The notes under the pieces were generated by a model. That model ran no database searches and had not been told where the DNA came from. It saw only the letters and a program-made list of their open reading frames with translations. From Armigeres subalbatus (taxonomy: Eukaryota > Arthropoda > Insecta > Diptera > Culicidae), in NCBI RefSeq assembly GCF_024139115.2, contig NC_085140.1, positions 44,052,180-44,116,179 on the forward strand: a DNA stretch of 64,000 nt, in the 5' to 3' direction. Within the stretch, counting starts at the first letter, position 1, and each line of letters begins with the position of its first letter. This document shows positions 44,075 through 55,036 of this stretch, in pieces. Made by a program: the position numbers and the translations under genes.

Positions 44075-44505
44075 GCTACACGATCGCTCCGAAATAAACT
44101 TTTTTACAGATGGCCCGGAGACTCACAGTGTTATATACCAACCGGCTAAGCTCGATGAACTGAGGTGATGTCCGTTTGAAAGTGTGCACAAAAAAGTCTA
44201 GCTCACTTTTATGGCACGTACCCTTATCCGATTTGTTCGCAATATTCGACGCCGTTTCAACCGACACAAAATCCTGTCCCATTGTTTCCTATTGAAAACT
44301 GGTCGGATCGGACCAGAAATTATGGCCAAATATAGAACTTTTTAGATTTAAAACGCGAAAGAAGATTGGTTCACTTTTAAAGCACTTTTCCTCAACCGAT
44401 TTGCTGACAACATGTTGCATTCGACGGAATATGTCCCATTGTTTCCTGTTAAAAATAGACCAGATCGAACTATGGGCTCGAAAGTTATGGCCAAAATGAA
44501 GAAGG
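44075..44505. repeat. Degenerate tandem repeat, period about 155 bp
   Basis: TGTCCCATTGTTTCCT occurs at 44274 and 44430. Before it GCATTCGACGG/TATTCGACGCC, and after it GAAAACTGGTCGGATCGGA / AAAAATAGACCAGATCGAA and AAGTTATGGCCAAA, recur in register. About 2.5 degenerate copies. No coding potential. Confidence 0.75.
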
Positions 44506-44509
44506 ACCG

Positions 44510-44735
44510 TTTGGTCGAAAACTGAATGCCAGTTGGCCGAACGCCACTAGACCGAAAGTTGTATGACCGAATATACATATTGGCAGACCATTAGGCCAAA
44601 AGTCATTTAGCTGAAAGGGTCATACAGCCAAATAGGTCATTTGGCCGAATGGATTATTCGGTCGAGTAGGTAATTTGATCGAATAGGTCATTTGGCCGAT
44701 TATGACATTTGGCCGAATAGGTCATTTGAGGTCTA
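44510..44735. repeat. GGCC-box array, TTTGGCCGAA orientation (left arm of sandwich)
   Basis: The units are regular: GGTCATTTGGCCGAATAG, period about 18 bp near 44630-44730. Inverted relative to 45750-45895. Confidence 0.85.
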
Positions 44736-45019
44736 AGTTCTCACTTCTCCCCAGGTAATATCATCTGAACACAGGAGATATTATCGCTTATCAAAGAGCA
44801 CTTTGGAAAGATATTATCATTTGAGCAATTGATGATGATCCTCATAGCCAGCGCAGCTCAGGATTTGTTCACGCTGCGAAAATGTTGCTACAACAAAAGC
44901 TATGAAAAAATATTTCTCCGCGGCGAACATTGCACTTTGTTTACTGAGCGGATAGATAACAAAGATCATTATCCTATTATAACGTCAGTATCTTTGCTCA
45001 GCAGATCGTATGATGGGAA

Positions 45020-45520
45020 GGTTTGAAGTGAAAAGTGAGAAATGAGAAGTTATGAATAATGGAGTAAAGAGAGGCTTCTTTTTTCTTTCTTCGCTCTTCC
45101 CACTTTTCACAATTAGAAGTAATAAGTGAGAAATTAGAAGTGAGAAGTGAGACACCTCACTCCTAATTTCTCACTTCTCACTGTGAAAAGTCAGAAATAC
45201 GAAAAATAGTGAGAGATCTTCCTACTTTCTTTGCACTTCTCACTTTTCACAGTGAGAAGTGAGAAATGAGATGTGAGAAGTGAGATGTATCACTTCTCAT
45301 GTTATCTTACTCATTCCTCATATTGTACTGTAAAAATTGAGAAATGTGAATGGAGTAGCGCGAAATGAGAAATGAGACGTCTCACTTAACATTCCACACT
45401 TATCTGAGTCGACTCACTTTTCACAATGAGAAGTGAGAAGTAAGAAAAAAAGGAATGAGAAGTGAGATATCTCACTAATCACTGCTCATTTCTCAATTAT
45501 CACTTCTCACTGTGAAAAGT
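45020..45520. repeat. GAGAAGTGA strand-switching core
   Basis: Alternates GTGAGAAGTGAGA and TCACTTCTCACTGTGAAAAG. Several potential hairpins (for example around 45165-45195 and 45240-45290). Confidence 0.85.
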
Positions 45521-45745
45521 GGCCTATGCGTGTGCGGTAAGATAAGTAAGACTATGCTGAGGGTGACTGGGTTCGATTCTCGGTGCCGGTCTAGGCAATA
45601 TTCGATTTGGAAATTATCACGACTTCCCTGAGCATAAAAGTATCATCGTATTATAGGAATACGAATACGAATGATATACGAATGCAGAAATGAGAGCTGA
45701 GAGCTGGCAATGTCCCTGTGGGGGATGTAAGAAGAAAAAGACCTA
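45520..45745 (+). mobile_element. tRNA-derived SINE (Feilai-like), degenerate
   Basis: GTGCGGTAAGATAAGTAAGA (A-box region), GACTGGGTTCGATTCTCGG (B-box), GTCTAGGCAATATTCGATTT, then a short tail CTGTGGGGGATGTAAGAAGA. It matches the SINE at 33985-34290 but lacks most of the LINE-like tail. Inserted between the core and the right GGCC-box arm of the sandwich. Confidence 0.8.
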
Positions 45746-45749
45746 TTCA

Positions 45750-45898
45750 GCTGCATGAATTGTTCGGCGAAGTGCTCTGTTCGGCCAAATTGCTTTCGAC
45801 CAGATATTTTTCGATCTAACGGTTTATTCGGTTTAGTGGCTTTCGGCCAAATGGCTACGGTCGAATGAGTTTCGGTCAAACGAACCCCCTCCACCTTT
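45750..45898. repeat. GGCC-box array, TTCGGCCAAA orientation (right arm)
   Basis: Units such as TGTTCGGCCAAATTGCTTTC. Inverted relative to 44510-44735. Confidence 0.75.
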
Positions 45899-45947
45899 AT
45901 TGTCAAATCATTCAAAATCGCTGTAGTTAGCACTTTATTTTATTTAA

Positions 45948-46525
45948 CCTTTTGTCTGTTCTCTGGTGTCAATATGACCCCAGCCCACTTTGAAGAGCTG
46001 CCATTTTTTTTTTAAATTTTTAACCGATTCTCCTGATATTTGGTAATTTGGTAAAACTCACCGAAAATTGTCCCCTAGGTGCGTATTAAAAATCTTGAAA
46101 ATAAGCACTACAGTGTACTTCAAATTTGTGCAAAAGGAATATTTACAAAGTAGCAAATGTCATATATAGGAATATCTTGATCTCCACCACTTAGCGGCCA
46201 AGTTCTAAACATATCAATGTTCCATATCAAAGCACACGTCTTCCTACATAACCTTTTTTTAAAAATTGCAGGCCAAAATGGGAACAATTTTCAGATATAA
46301 GCAAAATAAGCATAAAACACTGTTTTTTACCCTTTTTCACGAAAACTCCTCCCGGCGAGGTGCCCGCCCGCCTATGGTCGATCTTACGGTTACGTCCTGC
46401 AAGATGATCGAAACAGCTAAAAAAAGCCGAAATTGGCCAAACAATAAAAAAGTTATAACGATTTCAATTTGGGGCCAATATGTCCAAAGAGTAAGAATAA
46501 GTTTTTTTTGAGCACAGACAGAAGG
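45948..46525. mobile_element. piggyBac-like MITE, TTAA duplication
   Basis: The ends CCTTTTGTCTGTTCTC and, inverted, CCTTCTGTCTGTGCTC are flanked by TTAA at 45944-45947 and 46526-46529. A TTAA target and CC-starting ends are diagnostic for piggyBac. The 578-bp interior has no transposase. Confidence 0.85.
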
Positions 46526-46529
46526 TTAA

Positions 46530-49500
46530 CAACATTTTTATTCAGTTTTTAAGAATTAGTTAGATATAATTGATTGGAATAATGAGATTTTTTGTTTGTT
46601 TTTTTTTAAGGCATGTCCACACAATGTCCAATGCATCACCATTTGCTAGCTGTGTATTAATCTGTTTTTTGTGGCTCTCTTTTCCTTTAAATATGTAGGT
46701 TTTCATTTATTTGTCTCCATCTTCTGCCTGGTTTCTAAGGATGCCCACAACCGAACCACAAAATTGAAATGTCCCAAGAAATGTCCAAAAATGTCAAATT
46801 AGCAAATCTATCTAAGTATATAAATAAATATAAGTTTGAATTTCCTTCAAGGAAATATAATTCACGAACGATTTGCAACATTTTCTCGCCAATCGATTCG
46901 TCTTGGACTCTGCTGTGTTTTTATATTTGAAGAAAGACAGATGTTTTCCCTGGGATAATTTGAACACAACGAAAATGCGAAAAGGCGATGACTTGTGAAT
47001 AAATTTAGAAGGATTGTACATAAACCGTTCTGAAGTAAAAAATTGCATTCGAAAAGCAAATGTTCTGAACCGGGCAACGTCGGAATATTGCTAACTTATG
47101 GAACAAAAGGGTGCCCATAAACGAACATCCCCCTACTCATCCTTCATCTAGACGGCGAGCTACCTTAATAAGTCATTCGACATTAAATCGATGGCATAAT
47201 CAGTCCGTCAATCAAATTAAAGAAAACCGTACTGACAGAATGATGGTTTGGTACAGCATATTAACCTATTGAATGTTTTCTTCCTACTATGACCAAGTGA
47301 ACAGAAAAGTAAACACAAGCGCATGAGTCGGTGGTCAATTTTAAAAATTTGAAAATATTTTCGAAGACAAATTCAAAAAGCAAATCTTTATTCTGCTAGT
47401 TCCATCATCCTTACCATTCGATTTAAATTCTGAGCGCACTTGTGAGAAACAATTCTACATCGGTGGAAAAGAAGCGAAACTCCGAAGGCAATAATAAACG
47501 CAAAATGCCAAAATTGCAACCACCCACCACTGACTGCCCAATCAGCACCGAACATCGCTTAACCCGTTCAATGGTTTTTACGCTCAAATGCCATTATATT
47601 GGCTTGCGAATGCGGTCCGGACGAAGGATGCTCGTTTGAGCGCGAGTCAAGTAAATGGCCTACGGGGTACAATCTTCGCTTCTAGTACCGGGCCTAGTAC
47701 AGCTGTACGGATAACGTGCACTCTTGTTGCGAAGGGGAGAACGGTCCACGATGCAACGCAGCCGAACAAACGCGGTTCTTAGATTTCCAAAGTCAACTTG
47801 CTAGGAGTACCATCTTAAAATCTTGAAGTAAAATTTAGCCTGAAAGTGGTCATCTTTTCAAACTATTTTCATATAAAATAACGAAATGCACATATTATGC
47901 ATACTGCACCAGAACCCCCTATTCGATGCCACTGCTGCTGTTGCATGTGCGAAGGGGTGTGTTGTTTGTGTATGCGGGGTAAGGCAAGTGCGCTGATGCT
48001 CGTTGGTTGGTGGTGGCTCGTTACGTGGGCTCTCAAGTGGAAAATGTGTGTACGCGAGCAATAATAAAATCGGGAAAAGGATTACCTTCCCTGTATACGA
48101 CGACGGTCGGTCGGTCGGTCTATCGGAATCGGTGGCACGCGGGCCCCGGGGACGGCTCGTTATTGTGAAAGTGGCAAATGTGGGGGAGTCAAGGAAGAGA
48201 GAAGGTCATTTTAGGTGGCAAGCACGAACCGGATGTGCGGTTGTAACATCCCTCTTTGTACTGTACCAATTGGATGTAGTTCATTGTTTGTTTCGTAGGA
48301 AACAGGATGAACATTTCTGAAACTCTCAATTCATAGGAAATTATTCAACATTATGATTTATTTATATTTTCATATTATAATTGGACTGAATTCGTGTTAA
48401 ATAATTTTAGAAAACTTTTTCTCTCCGAAGTAATCTCGTCATTAAGTATTTGCTCCGAGGCACGATTTACATTTTTCCCTCGCAAACAAGCTGCCCACTT
48501 CCTGTGCGGGTTATTTGCTCGCACCAAACACTGCTAGTAATGGAGTGAGAATAGTCCCAAATGAGCTTCACACTCTATTTTGCACCTTTGTGCATTCGCG
48601 GCTACGGATGATAGCACGTCGGCAAACGAAAGTTGGGTTTGGCAATAAAATTTTATATTTCATGCGCTAATTTAGTGATAATTTGAACCTCGTTCAAGGC
48701 CTTCCGTTCGACGTTGTTGGGTCGAACGAGGGAAAAAGTATCGACTATGAAACGACTTACATATCTTCCATCCGATGCTCGTAAAAATTCCTCCACATTT
48801 GGAACTTAATCAAAATCCTACGACCCTAAATCTTTTCCCATGGAAAACGATCGACCCCCGCCTCGACCGTGGGTTAAAAATGCAATCGAATGCAAAATTT
48901 GCCCCCTTCCCTACCGTCAAGTATGAAGGCAACAGTGGGACAGAAAAAGCCGCTCGTAAAGTTACAGAACTCATGGTCCAACGCCGCCCATAAACAGCTC
49001 AAACTGGGGAGCGTCGTCTTCGACAAAAGGCCCAAGGAAGCAAAAAAAAGAGAAGCTATACGATATGTAAGTCGGAAGTGCAACAATATAAAGAAAGTCC
49101 ACTTTCTATCGTCGACTGGTTGTTGGTCGCACAAAAGACGACAAACCGCCGCCCGTTGCAGTTTCGGCAGCAAAGCAACTGAGTGACGATGCGGCGGCGA
49201 GGTCTCACGCTGATCCTGTCGCTCTGGGTAGGGGAAGGATTTAGAATTGTGTGCCAAACAATCGTTGTACGGCCAAGTGTTTTTATTGCGGGATGGGCGA
49301 TCCAAGTCGAGTGCCAAACAGGATTCGAAATAGATAAACAAGTTCTAAATATTGATGGTTTCCTCTCCGACGGTTAGGAGTTTGTTTTGGTTTCGGAGAA
49401 TTGGATTATGAGGATGTATGTGACTTGTGTGCAGAGGGGCAAGGTTATCGGTCGCCGAGGAAAAGTTGTGTGAACGGAAAATCGATTCACGTGTTAGCAG

Positions 49501-52500
49501 AAGCTTTAAAAACTATTTGGAATACTGTTGAATAATGGGAACAAACGAATGATGAAAGAGCATACAAATGTTTACCAGTTAAGCTGTACCTGTGTTTTAG
49601 GGTAATTAATAATTATTTTTAACTTACAGTTTGGTGTAAGGTTTATGATGCCAAAATTTTCCCCTAATAAATCTAAAAAAAATGTTGTAAATAAAAACTT
49701 AATTCCTTAGAAGCATGCCAATAATTAGAATGCTAAAAATAAGTCCATGATGCACGGCGTTTTCTTCGCAAAAGTATATCTTGTGACATCGGCCTTGGTT
49801 ATAATAAAACCATTATAAAACTAAAACAATTCGAAACTCACAAAAAATATCAGACGCCTGCTAAAAATACTCAATGATGTAGGACTACTTCGAAGCCTCG
49901 TATCTCAACTTTTAATTTAAAAAGCCTTATTTAAACACAGTTTTTCCAAGAAAAAAAAAACAGATCCTTTCCCAAGAAAAAGAATACACCTCCCTCAATC
50001 ATACTAATCGAAAAATTTACTAACACCAAATAATGGTTGAAAACGTTCAATTTGTATCGTTCAAGTGAACCCCACGAAAACTATCAACCCAATGAAGGAA
50101 AAAAAACAGAAAGCCAAAACAACACGCGAATAATAAGACTTCGTTGAACCAACCATCGTCTCCTTACTGCCCCGGTTGCTCTGTAATTCAATAAAATATA
50201 AAACAATTCCACCCAATATTAAACTCTTGACTCTTGATCTTTTACAAAGCTTTTGGGGAACTTCCTCGCCAAAAAAATAACGAAAAACAATGGAATTTCT
50301 CCGACCAGCAATGCAACGTCTTCGTCGTCGTTGCCGCCGGCGGCCAGATTGTTTCAGTCAAGCAGGCAGTCGGTCGGTACTTTTCTCTTGTTAGAGCTCC
50401 CCCTTCCCGGACTCGACCGAGGATTGTTATCCACCCACCGACCGCCGTTGCGTTGTCTGCTGCCATGTCGTTCCGCACGTCCCGGTATATATCCTCACAT
50501 GGCACTGACTGCCCGGCCAAGAAGGATCAAGACAGTATTTGTACGGGGAAGGCGCATTTACTCACCTCATTAGTATTCCACCGGTGTCGCTGGGTTGGGA
50601 AATGGTCAGCCCGTGGTAAACTTTCTAAATTTTCCGGAAGTTTGATCGGTTCGCCATCTGTGGGGAGAAGATGAAGAGAACGAAAAATTAGGTTAGAAGC
50701 GGTTTTAAAAATAGGAAAATTTTCAATTGTTTCTGAATTGTGTAGAGGTTTGAAATGTTTGTTTCTTAGTACGAATTTTACAAAAATATGTTTTATCAAT
50801 CAATGGGATAGCAAATAATTTCCAAATTGCTTGATTGAGAACCTCTGCTGTGAAGGAAATTGAATATTTGTTGAAAGAACAAAAAAAATAACGAAGAAAC
50901 TGCAAAGATGTGTGGAGTAAATTATATAAAATTATTATCCCGAGCACATATTCATGGCAGGGCTTTCGAATCGCTGAGCCGAATAAATCAAGGCATTTGT
51001 GCTGTTGCAAAAAGCAGAAACAAAGTTCCAACTTGGTACAACTTCATCAATCACTAACGAAGGACTTGCACGATAAACCACCATCGCTACTCGTTGGGCA
51101 ATTATTTTCGGATAGAGTGAAATTGATTGCACTTCTTAACGACTTAATTCTAATTTTACGAGGCCGGATTATGATACATGCGGTTATGGTTGTTGTTGCT
51201 GCTTCCGGTATCGGCGATGGTGGTGGCGGTGCGACGCGGTGGTCAAACAAATGGGAAACAAATGTCCCATTTTCACGTCCGCCGTGAAACGACGACCGGG
51301 CGCGGCGTGTGCTGGTGGAAACAGGAAGTCCGGAGAAATAATTTATGTCACCTTCGAGGTGCAAACTTTCACTCTTTCCAGAACAACGACGACATCATCG
51401 CTAACAAATCGAAGAATCGTGACCAGCGGTAGTAAATTCGTTGATACGCTCTCAGCACTGGCGGTTCAGGGCTTAACGTTGGAAGACTTCGTGGAATGTG
51501 TCCGTTGATAACGGCGACTTGTCATACTTTGGATGTAAAGCGTGAGCTGGAGAGTCACTTAAGTGCAGCTTGGAACGGTATGCAAACAAAGCGGAATTAA
51601 TTTATAGAAGGAACCAAAACTCACTGATCTGTAAACGATGGTTACATTAAGATATCATTAATCCTTTGACTAAAAAACAGATGGATTATGGAATACATGA
51701 AATTAATTCACGACTTAATTCGGATGAAAAATTGAGAATGTTGCATTTCAAAACTCTCGGTTGGTGGATATGAAATAAATAAGTATGTACTATGTACTAC
51801 TTACAGTGTCCAAGTTTCGTGGATGCCACTTCTGTTGACTTTTTTTTATTCATTATCTACTAAATTCAAAATCTACTAATTTGTAATATTTGATACGGTT
51901 GACTGACATTTGAGATGTAAAAGGTTGATTCCAAAATAATTTGACCAAAAATGGTTGAGCAAAGCTTAATGCTCAAAATTTTTATCTGTACAGAATCTAT
52001 AAATTAGTTTAAGTGCTACAAGACATGGTTTGTTTTATTCAACTATTTTTATTTCACCGCAAACATTCTCAATTATGTCAACTTCACTCGCGTTGACCAA
52101 ACTAATTAGGCACAACTTTGAATTACAAAAGGAATTGTGCTTCGTTATCTGATTGAACCGTTTCGCTTTCGAATTCGCAGTACATTAGGGAAAAAATTCA
52201 AACGGTCAAACCGAGCGGTTTTTTGTTTCTGTAACAGTATTTATATTGGAACCGCGCAATAACAGATGACTGTTCTGCATGTTACAAATTATAATTTATA
52301 GGCGATGATTTATGGCGCGTTCGGTCGTAAATCCGCTCCAGTGCCGCTGCGAGGCCGGAACTTTTGAGAATTGACCTCCAAGAAGTGGCACCGTGCCTTT
52401 CCGTTCCGAACTACTGTGGTCAGCTTTCCCAAAATTCGTCTTTCCGCGGGATGATGAGTCGTTCTCTTACGCGCTTCCCATTCGGAGCAAGGGGTGCGTG

Positions 52501-53160
52501 AGGCCATAAAAAGCGCACCCTACCAGTAGGGCTAAGCAATTGAAGAGGGTCGTAAAACAAGCGGCGGACGAATGAAAGTTTGGCTATTCCACCAGCACCA
52601 CTGACTGACGATGGGGCCGCGCCAGTATGGGAACGCGCGTCGTGTGATTTCCATCGGTCGACGACGACGACGACGATACAATTGCATTGTCCCCGCTCAG
52701 ACAAGCTCCGAGAAGGAGGCGCGCTGAAGGAACTGAAATCTTCAACGTCATAAATTGCCGTGCGATATACATATTTTAGCTTAAATTAGCGATTTATTTT
52801 CCCAATGGGGAGAATTATGTGTGCGAGACGGGTTCCAACCTATTACAGACCTCTACGTTCGGCCCGATTTGGCTTCTCGATTATGTCGTCCTGTGGCGAA
52901 GCGGAGGAGCCAGGAAGGAATCGTAGAACAATTGAAATTCAACTTGAAATGGGACTGTTATATTAGTTAATCAGGCATAAAAAAGAAATTTCCGAGACTA
53001 ATGGAGCAGTTGAGATGCCGATCTATGGATGGGAATTGACAATTCCTGTAAAAAAATTACACTTAGGCGCAGTGACGGGAATTGTCATTTCGATGTCATG
53101 GGACTAATTTGCTAATACCCTTTTTCACACATTATTTACAATTATGTTTTTTATATAAAC
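46530..53160. other. Longest unique noncoding stretch, no gene seen
   Basis: AT-rich segments alternate with GC-richer islands (about 47.9-48.2, 50.28-50.68, 51.15-51.5, 52.3-52.9 kb). Simple runs: (GGTC)n at about 48105-48121 and (GAC)n at about 52659-52676. Overlapping frames up to 155 codons (for example 48874-49341 minus, 50234-50674 plus) contain no recognised domain or clear splice structure. Confidence 0.5.
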
Positions 53161-53164
53161 ATGT

Positions 53165-53341
53165 AGCCCTTTAAGGGTAAGACGCGCGGCTACAAAGCAA
53201 GACCATGCTGAGGGTGGCTGGGTTCGATTCCCGGTGCCGGTCTAGGCAACTTTCGGATGGAAATTGTCTCGACTTCCCTGGGCATAAAAGTATCATCGTG
53301 CTAGCCTCATGATATACGAATGCAAAAATGGTAACCTGGCT
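53165..53341 (+). mobile_element. tRNA-derived SINE (Feilai-like), 3'-truncated
   Basis: AAGGGTAAGACGCGCGGCTA, GGTGGCTGGGTTCGATTCCC, GTCTAGGCAACTTTCGGATG, TATCATCGTGCTAGCCTCAT. It stops at GGCTTAG, exactly where the 34-kb copy continues into the LINE-like tail, and is joined to the 3' end of the minus-strand RTE element. Confidence 0.85.
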
Positions 53342-53371
53342 TAGAATTCATTTCATTTATTTAGTTAACAT

Positions 53372-55036
53372 CTAAACAGATAACACTGAATCAACAATTT
53401 GACGCCACAATGCATGGTTCGAGGCCGCATCTCTCCATCCTCGGATACGCCCCACGCTCGCCAAGTCGTTCTGCACCTGGTCTGCCCATCTCGCTCGCTG
53501 CGCTCCACGCCGTCTCGTACCTGCCGGATCGGAAGCGAACACCATCTTTGCAGGGTTGCTGTCCGGCATTCTTGCAACATGTCCTGCCCATCGTACCCTT
53601 CCGGCTTTAGCTACCTTCTGGATACTGAGTTCGCCGTAGAGTTGGGCGAGCTCATGGTTCATTCTTCGCCGCCACACACCGTCTTCTTGCACACCGCCGA
53701 AGATGGTCCTAAGCACCCGTCTCTCGAATACTCCGAGTGCTTGCAAGTCCTCCTCGAGCATTGTCCATGTTTCATGTCCGTTGAGGACTACCGGTCTTAT
53801 TAACGTCTTGTACATGACACATTTGGTGCGGTGGCGAATCTTTTTCGACCGCAGTTTCTTCTGGAGCCCGTAGTAGGCCCGACTTCCACAGATGATGCGC
53901 CTTCGTATTTCACGACTAACGTTGTTATCAGCCGTTAGCAAGGATCCGAGGTAGACGAATTCCTCGACCACCTCGAAGGTATCCCCGTCTATCGTAACAC
54001 TGCTTCCCAGGCGGGCCCTGTCGCGCTCGGTTCCGCCCACAAGCATGTACTTTGTCTTTGACGCATTCACCACCAGTCTAACTTTTGTTGCATCACGTTT
54101 CAGGCGGGTGTACAGTTCTGCCACCTTTGCAAATGTTCGGCCGACAATGTCCATGTCATCCGCGAAGCAAATAAATTGACTGGATCTGTTGAAAATCGTA
54201 CCCCGGCTGTTACACCCGGCTCTCCGCATGACACCTTCTGGCGCAATGTTGAACAACAGGCACGAAAGTCCATCACCTTGTCTTAGTCCCCGGCGCGATT
54301 CGAACGAACTGGAGTGTTCGCCCGAAATCTTCACACAGTTTTGCACACCATCCACCGTTGCTTTGATCAGTCTGGTAAGCTTCCCAGGGAAGCTGTTCGC
54401 GTCCATAATTTTCCATAGCTCTACGCGGTCTATACTGTCGTATAACGCCTTGAAATCAACGAACAGATGGTGCGTTGGGACCTGGTATTCACGGCATTTT
54501 TGAAGGATTTGCCGTACAGTAAAGATCTGGTCCGTTGTCGAGAGGCCGTCAACGAAGCCGGCTTGATAACTTCCCACGAACGCATTCACTAATGGTGACA
54601 GACGACGGAAGATGATCTGGGATATCACTTTGTAGGCGGCATTAAGGATGGTGATCGCTTGAAAGTTCTCACACTCCAGTTTGTCGCCTTTCTTGTAGAT
54701 GGGGCATATAACCCCTTCCTTCCACTCCTCCGGTAGCTGTTCGGTTTCCCAGATTCTGACTATCAGTTTGTGCAGGCAAGTGGCCAGCTTTTCCGGGCCC
54801 ATCTTGATGAGCTCAGCTCCGATACCATCCTTACCAGCGGCTTTGTTGGTCTTTAGCTGTTGAATGGCATCCTTAACTTCCCTCAAGGTGGGGGCTGGTT
54901 GGCTTCCATCGTCCGCTGAACTGACGTAGTCATCTCCTCCGCTGCCTTGACTTTCACTGGCTGTACTCTCAGCGCCATTCAGATGTTCCTCGTAGTGCTG
55001 CTTCCACCTTTCGATCACCACACGTTCGTCCGTCAA
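53372..55036 (-). CDS. RTE-type LINE reverse transcriptase domain, 554 aa, open
   Basis: RNA-templated DNA polymerase of a non-LTR retrotransposon, which would act in target-primed reverse transcription. It shows an N-terminal RT entry (LPEEWKEGVICPIYKKGD, about 101-118), STTDQIFTVRQIL (about 166-178), catalytic Asp in LFVDFKALYD (Asp 194), GLRQGD (250-255) and catalytic FADD (291-294). The C-terminal region follows (YKTLIRP, RRVLRTIFG, RWAGHVARM). All RT motifs are present and the frame is unbroken for 1665 bp. The first ATG is not native: the polyprotein continues upstream but is cut off by a one-base loss near 55036-55040. The natural stop is 20-30 bp before the 3' end. Confidence 0.88.
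   Translation of the reverse strand: MTDERVVIERWKQHYEEHLNGAESTASESQGSGGDDYVSSADDGSQPAPTLREVKDAIQQLKTNKAAGKDGIGAELIKMGPEKLATCLHKLIVRIWETEQLPEEWKEGVICPIYKKGDKLECENFQAITILNAAYKVISQIIFRRLSPLVNAFVGSYQAGFVDGLSTTDQIFTVRQILQKCREYQVPTHHLFVDFKALYDSIDRVELWKIMDANSFPGKLTRLIKATVDGVQNCVKISGEHSSSFESRRGLRQGDGLSCLLFNIAPEGVMRRAGCNSRGTIFNRSSQFICFADDMDIVGRTFAKVAELYTRLKRDATKVRLVVNASKTKYMLVGGTERDRARLGSSVTIDGDTFEVVEEFVYLGSLLTADNNVSREIRRRIICGSRAYYGLQKKLRSKKIRHRTKCVMYKTLIRPVVLNGHETWTMLEEDLQALGVFERRVLRTIFGGVQEDGVWRRRMNHELAQLYGELSIQKVAKAGRVRWAGHVARMPDSNPAKMVFASDPAGTRRRGAQRARWADQVQNDLASVGRIRGWRDAASNHALWRQIVDSVLSV

Noticed and set aside
48874..49341. Possible host exon (155-codon minus-strand frame)
   Set aside because: Overlapping long frames exist on the opposite strand, no domain or splice consensus is convincing, and the composition explains the lack of stops.
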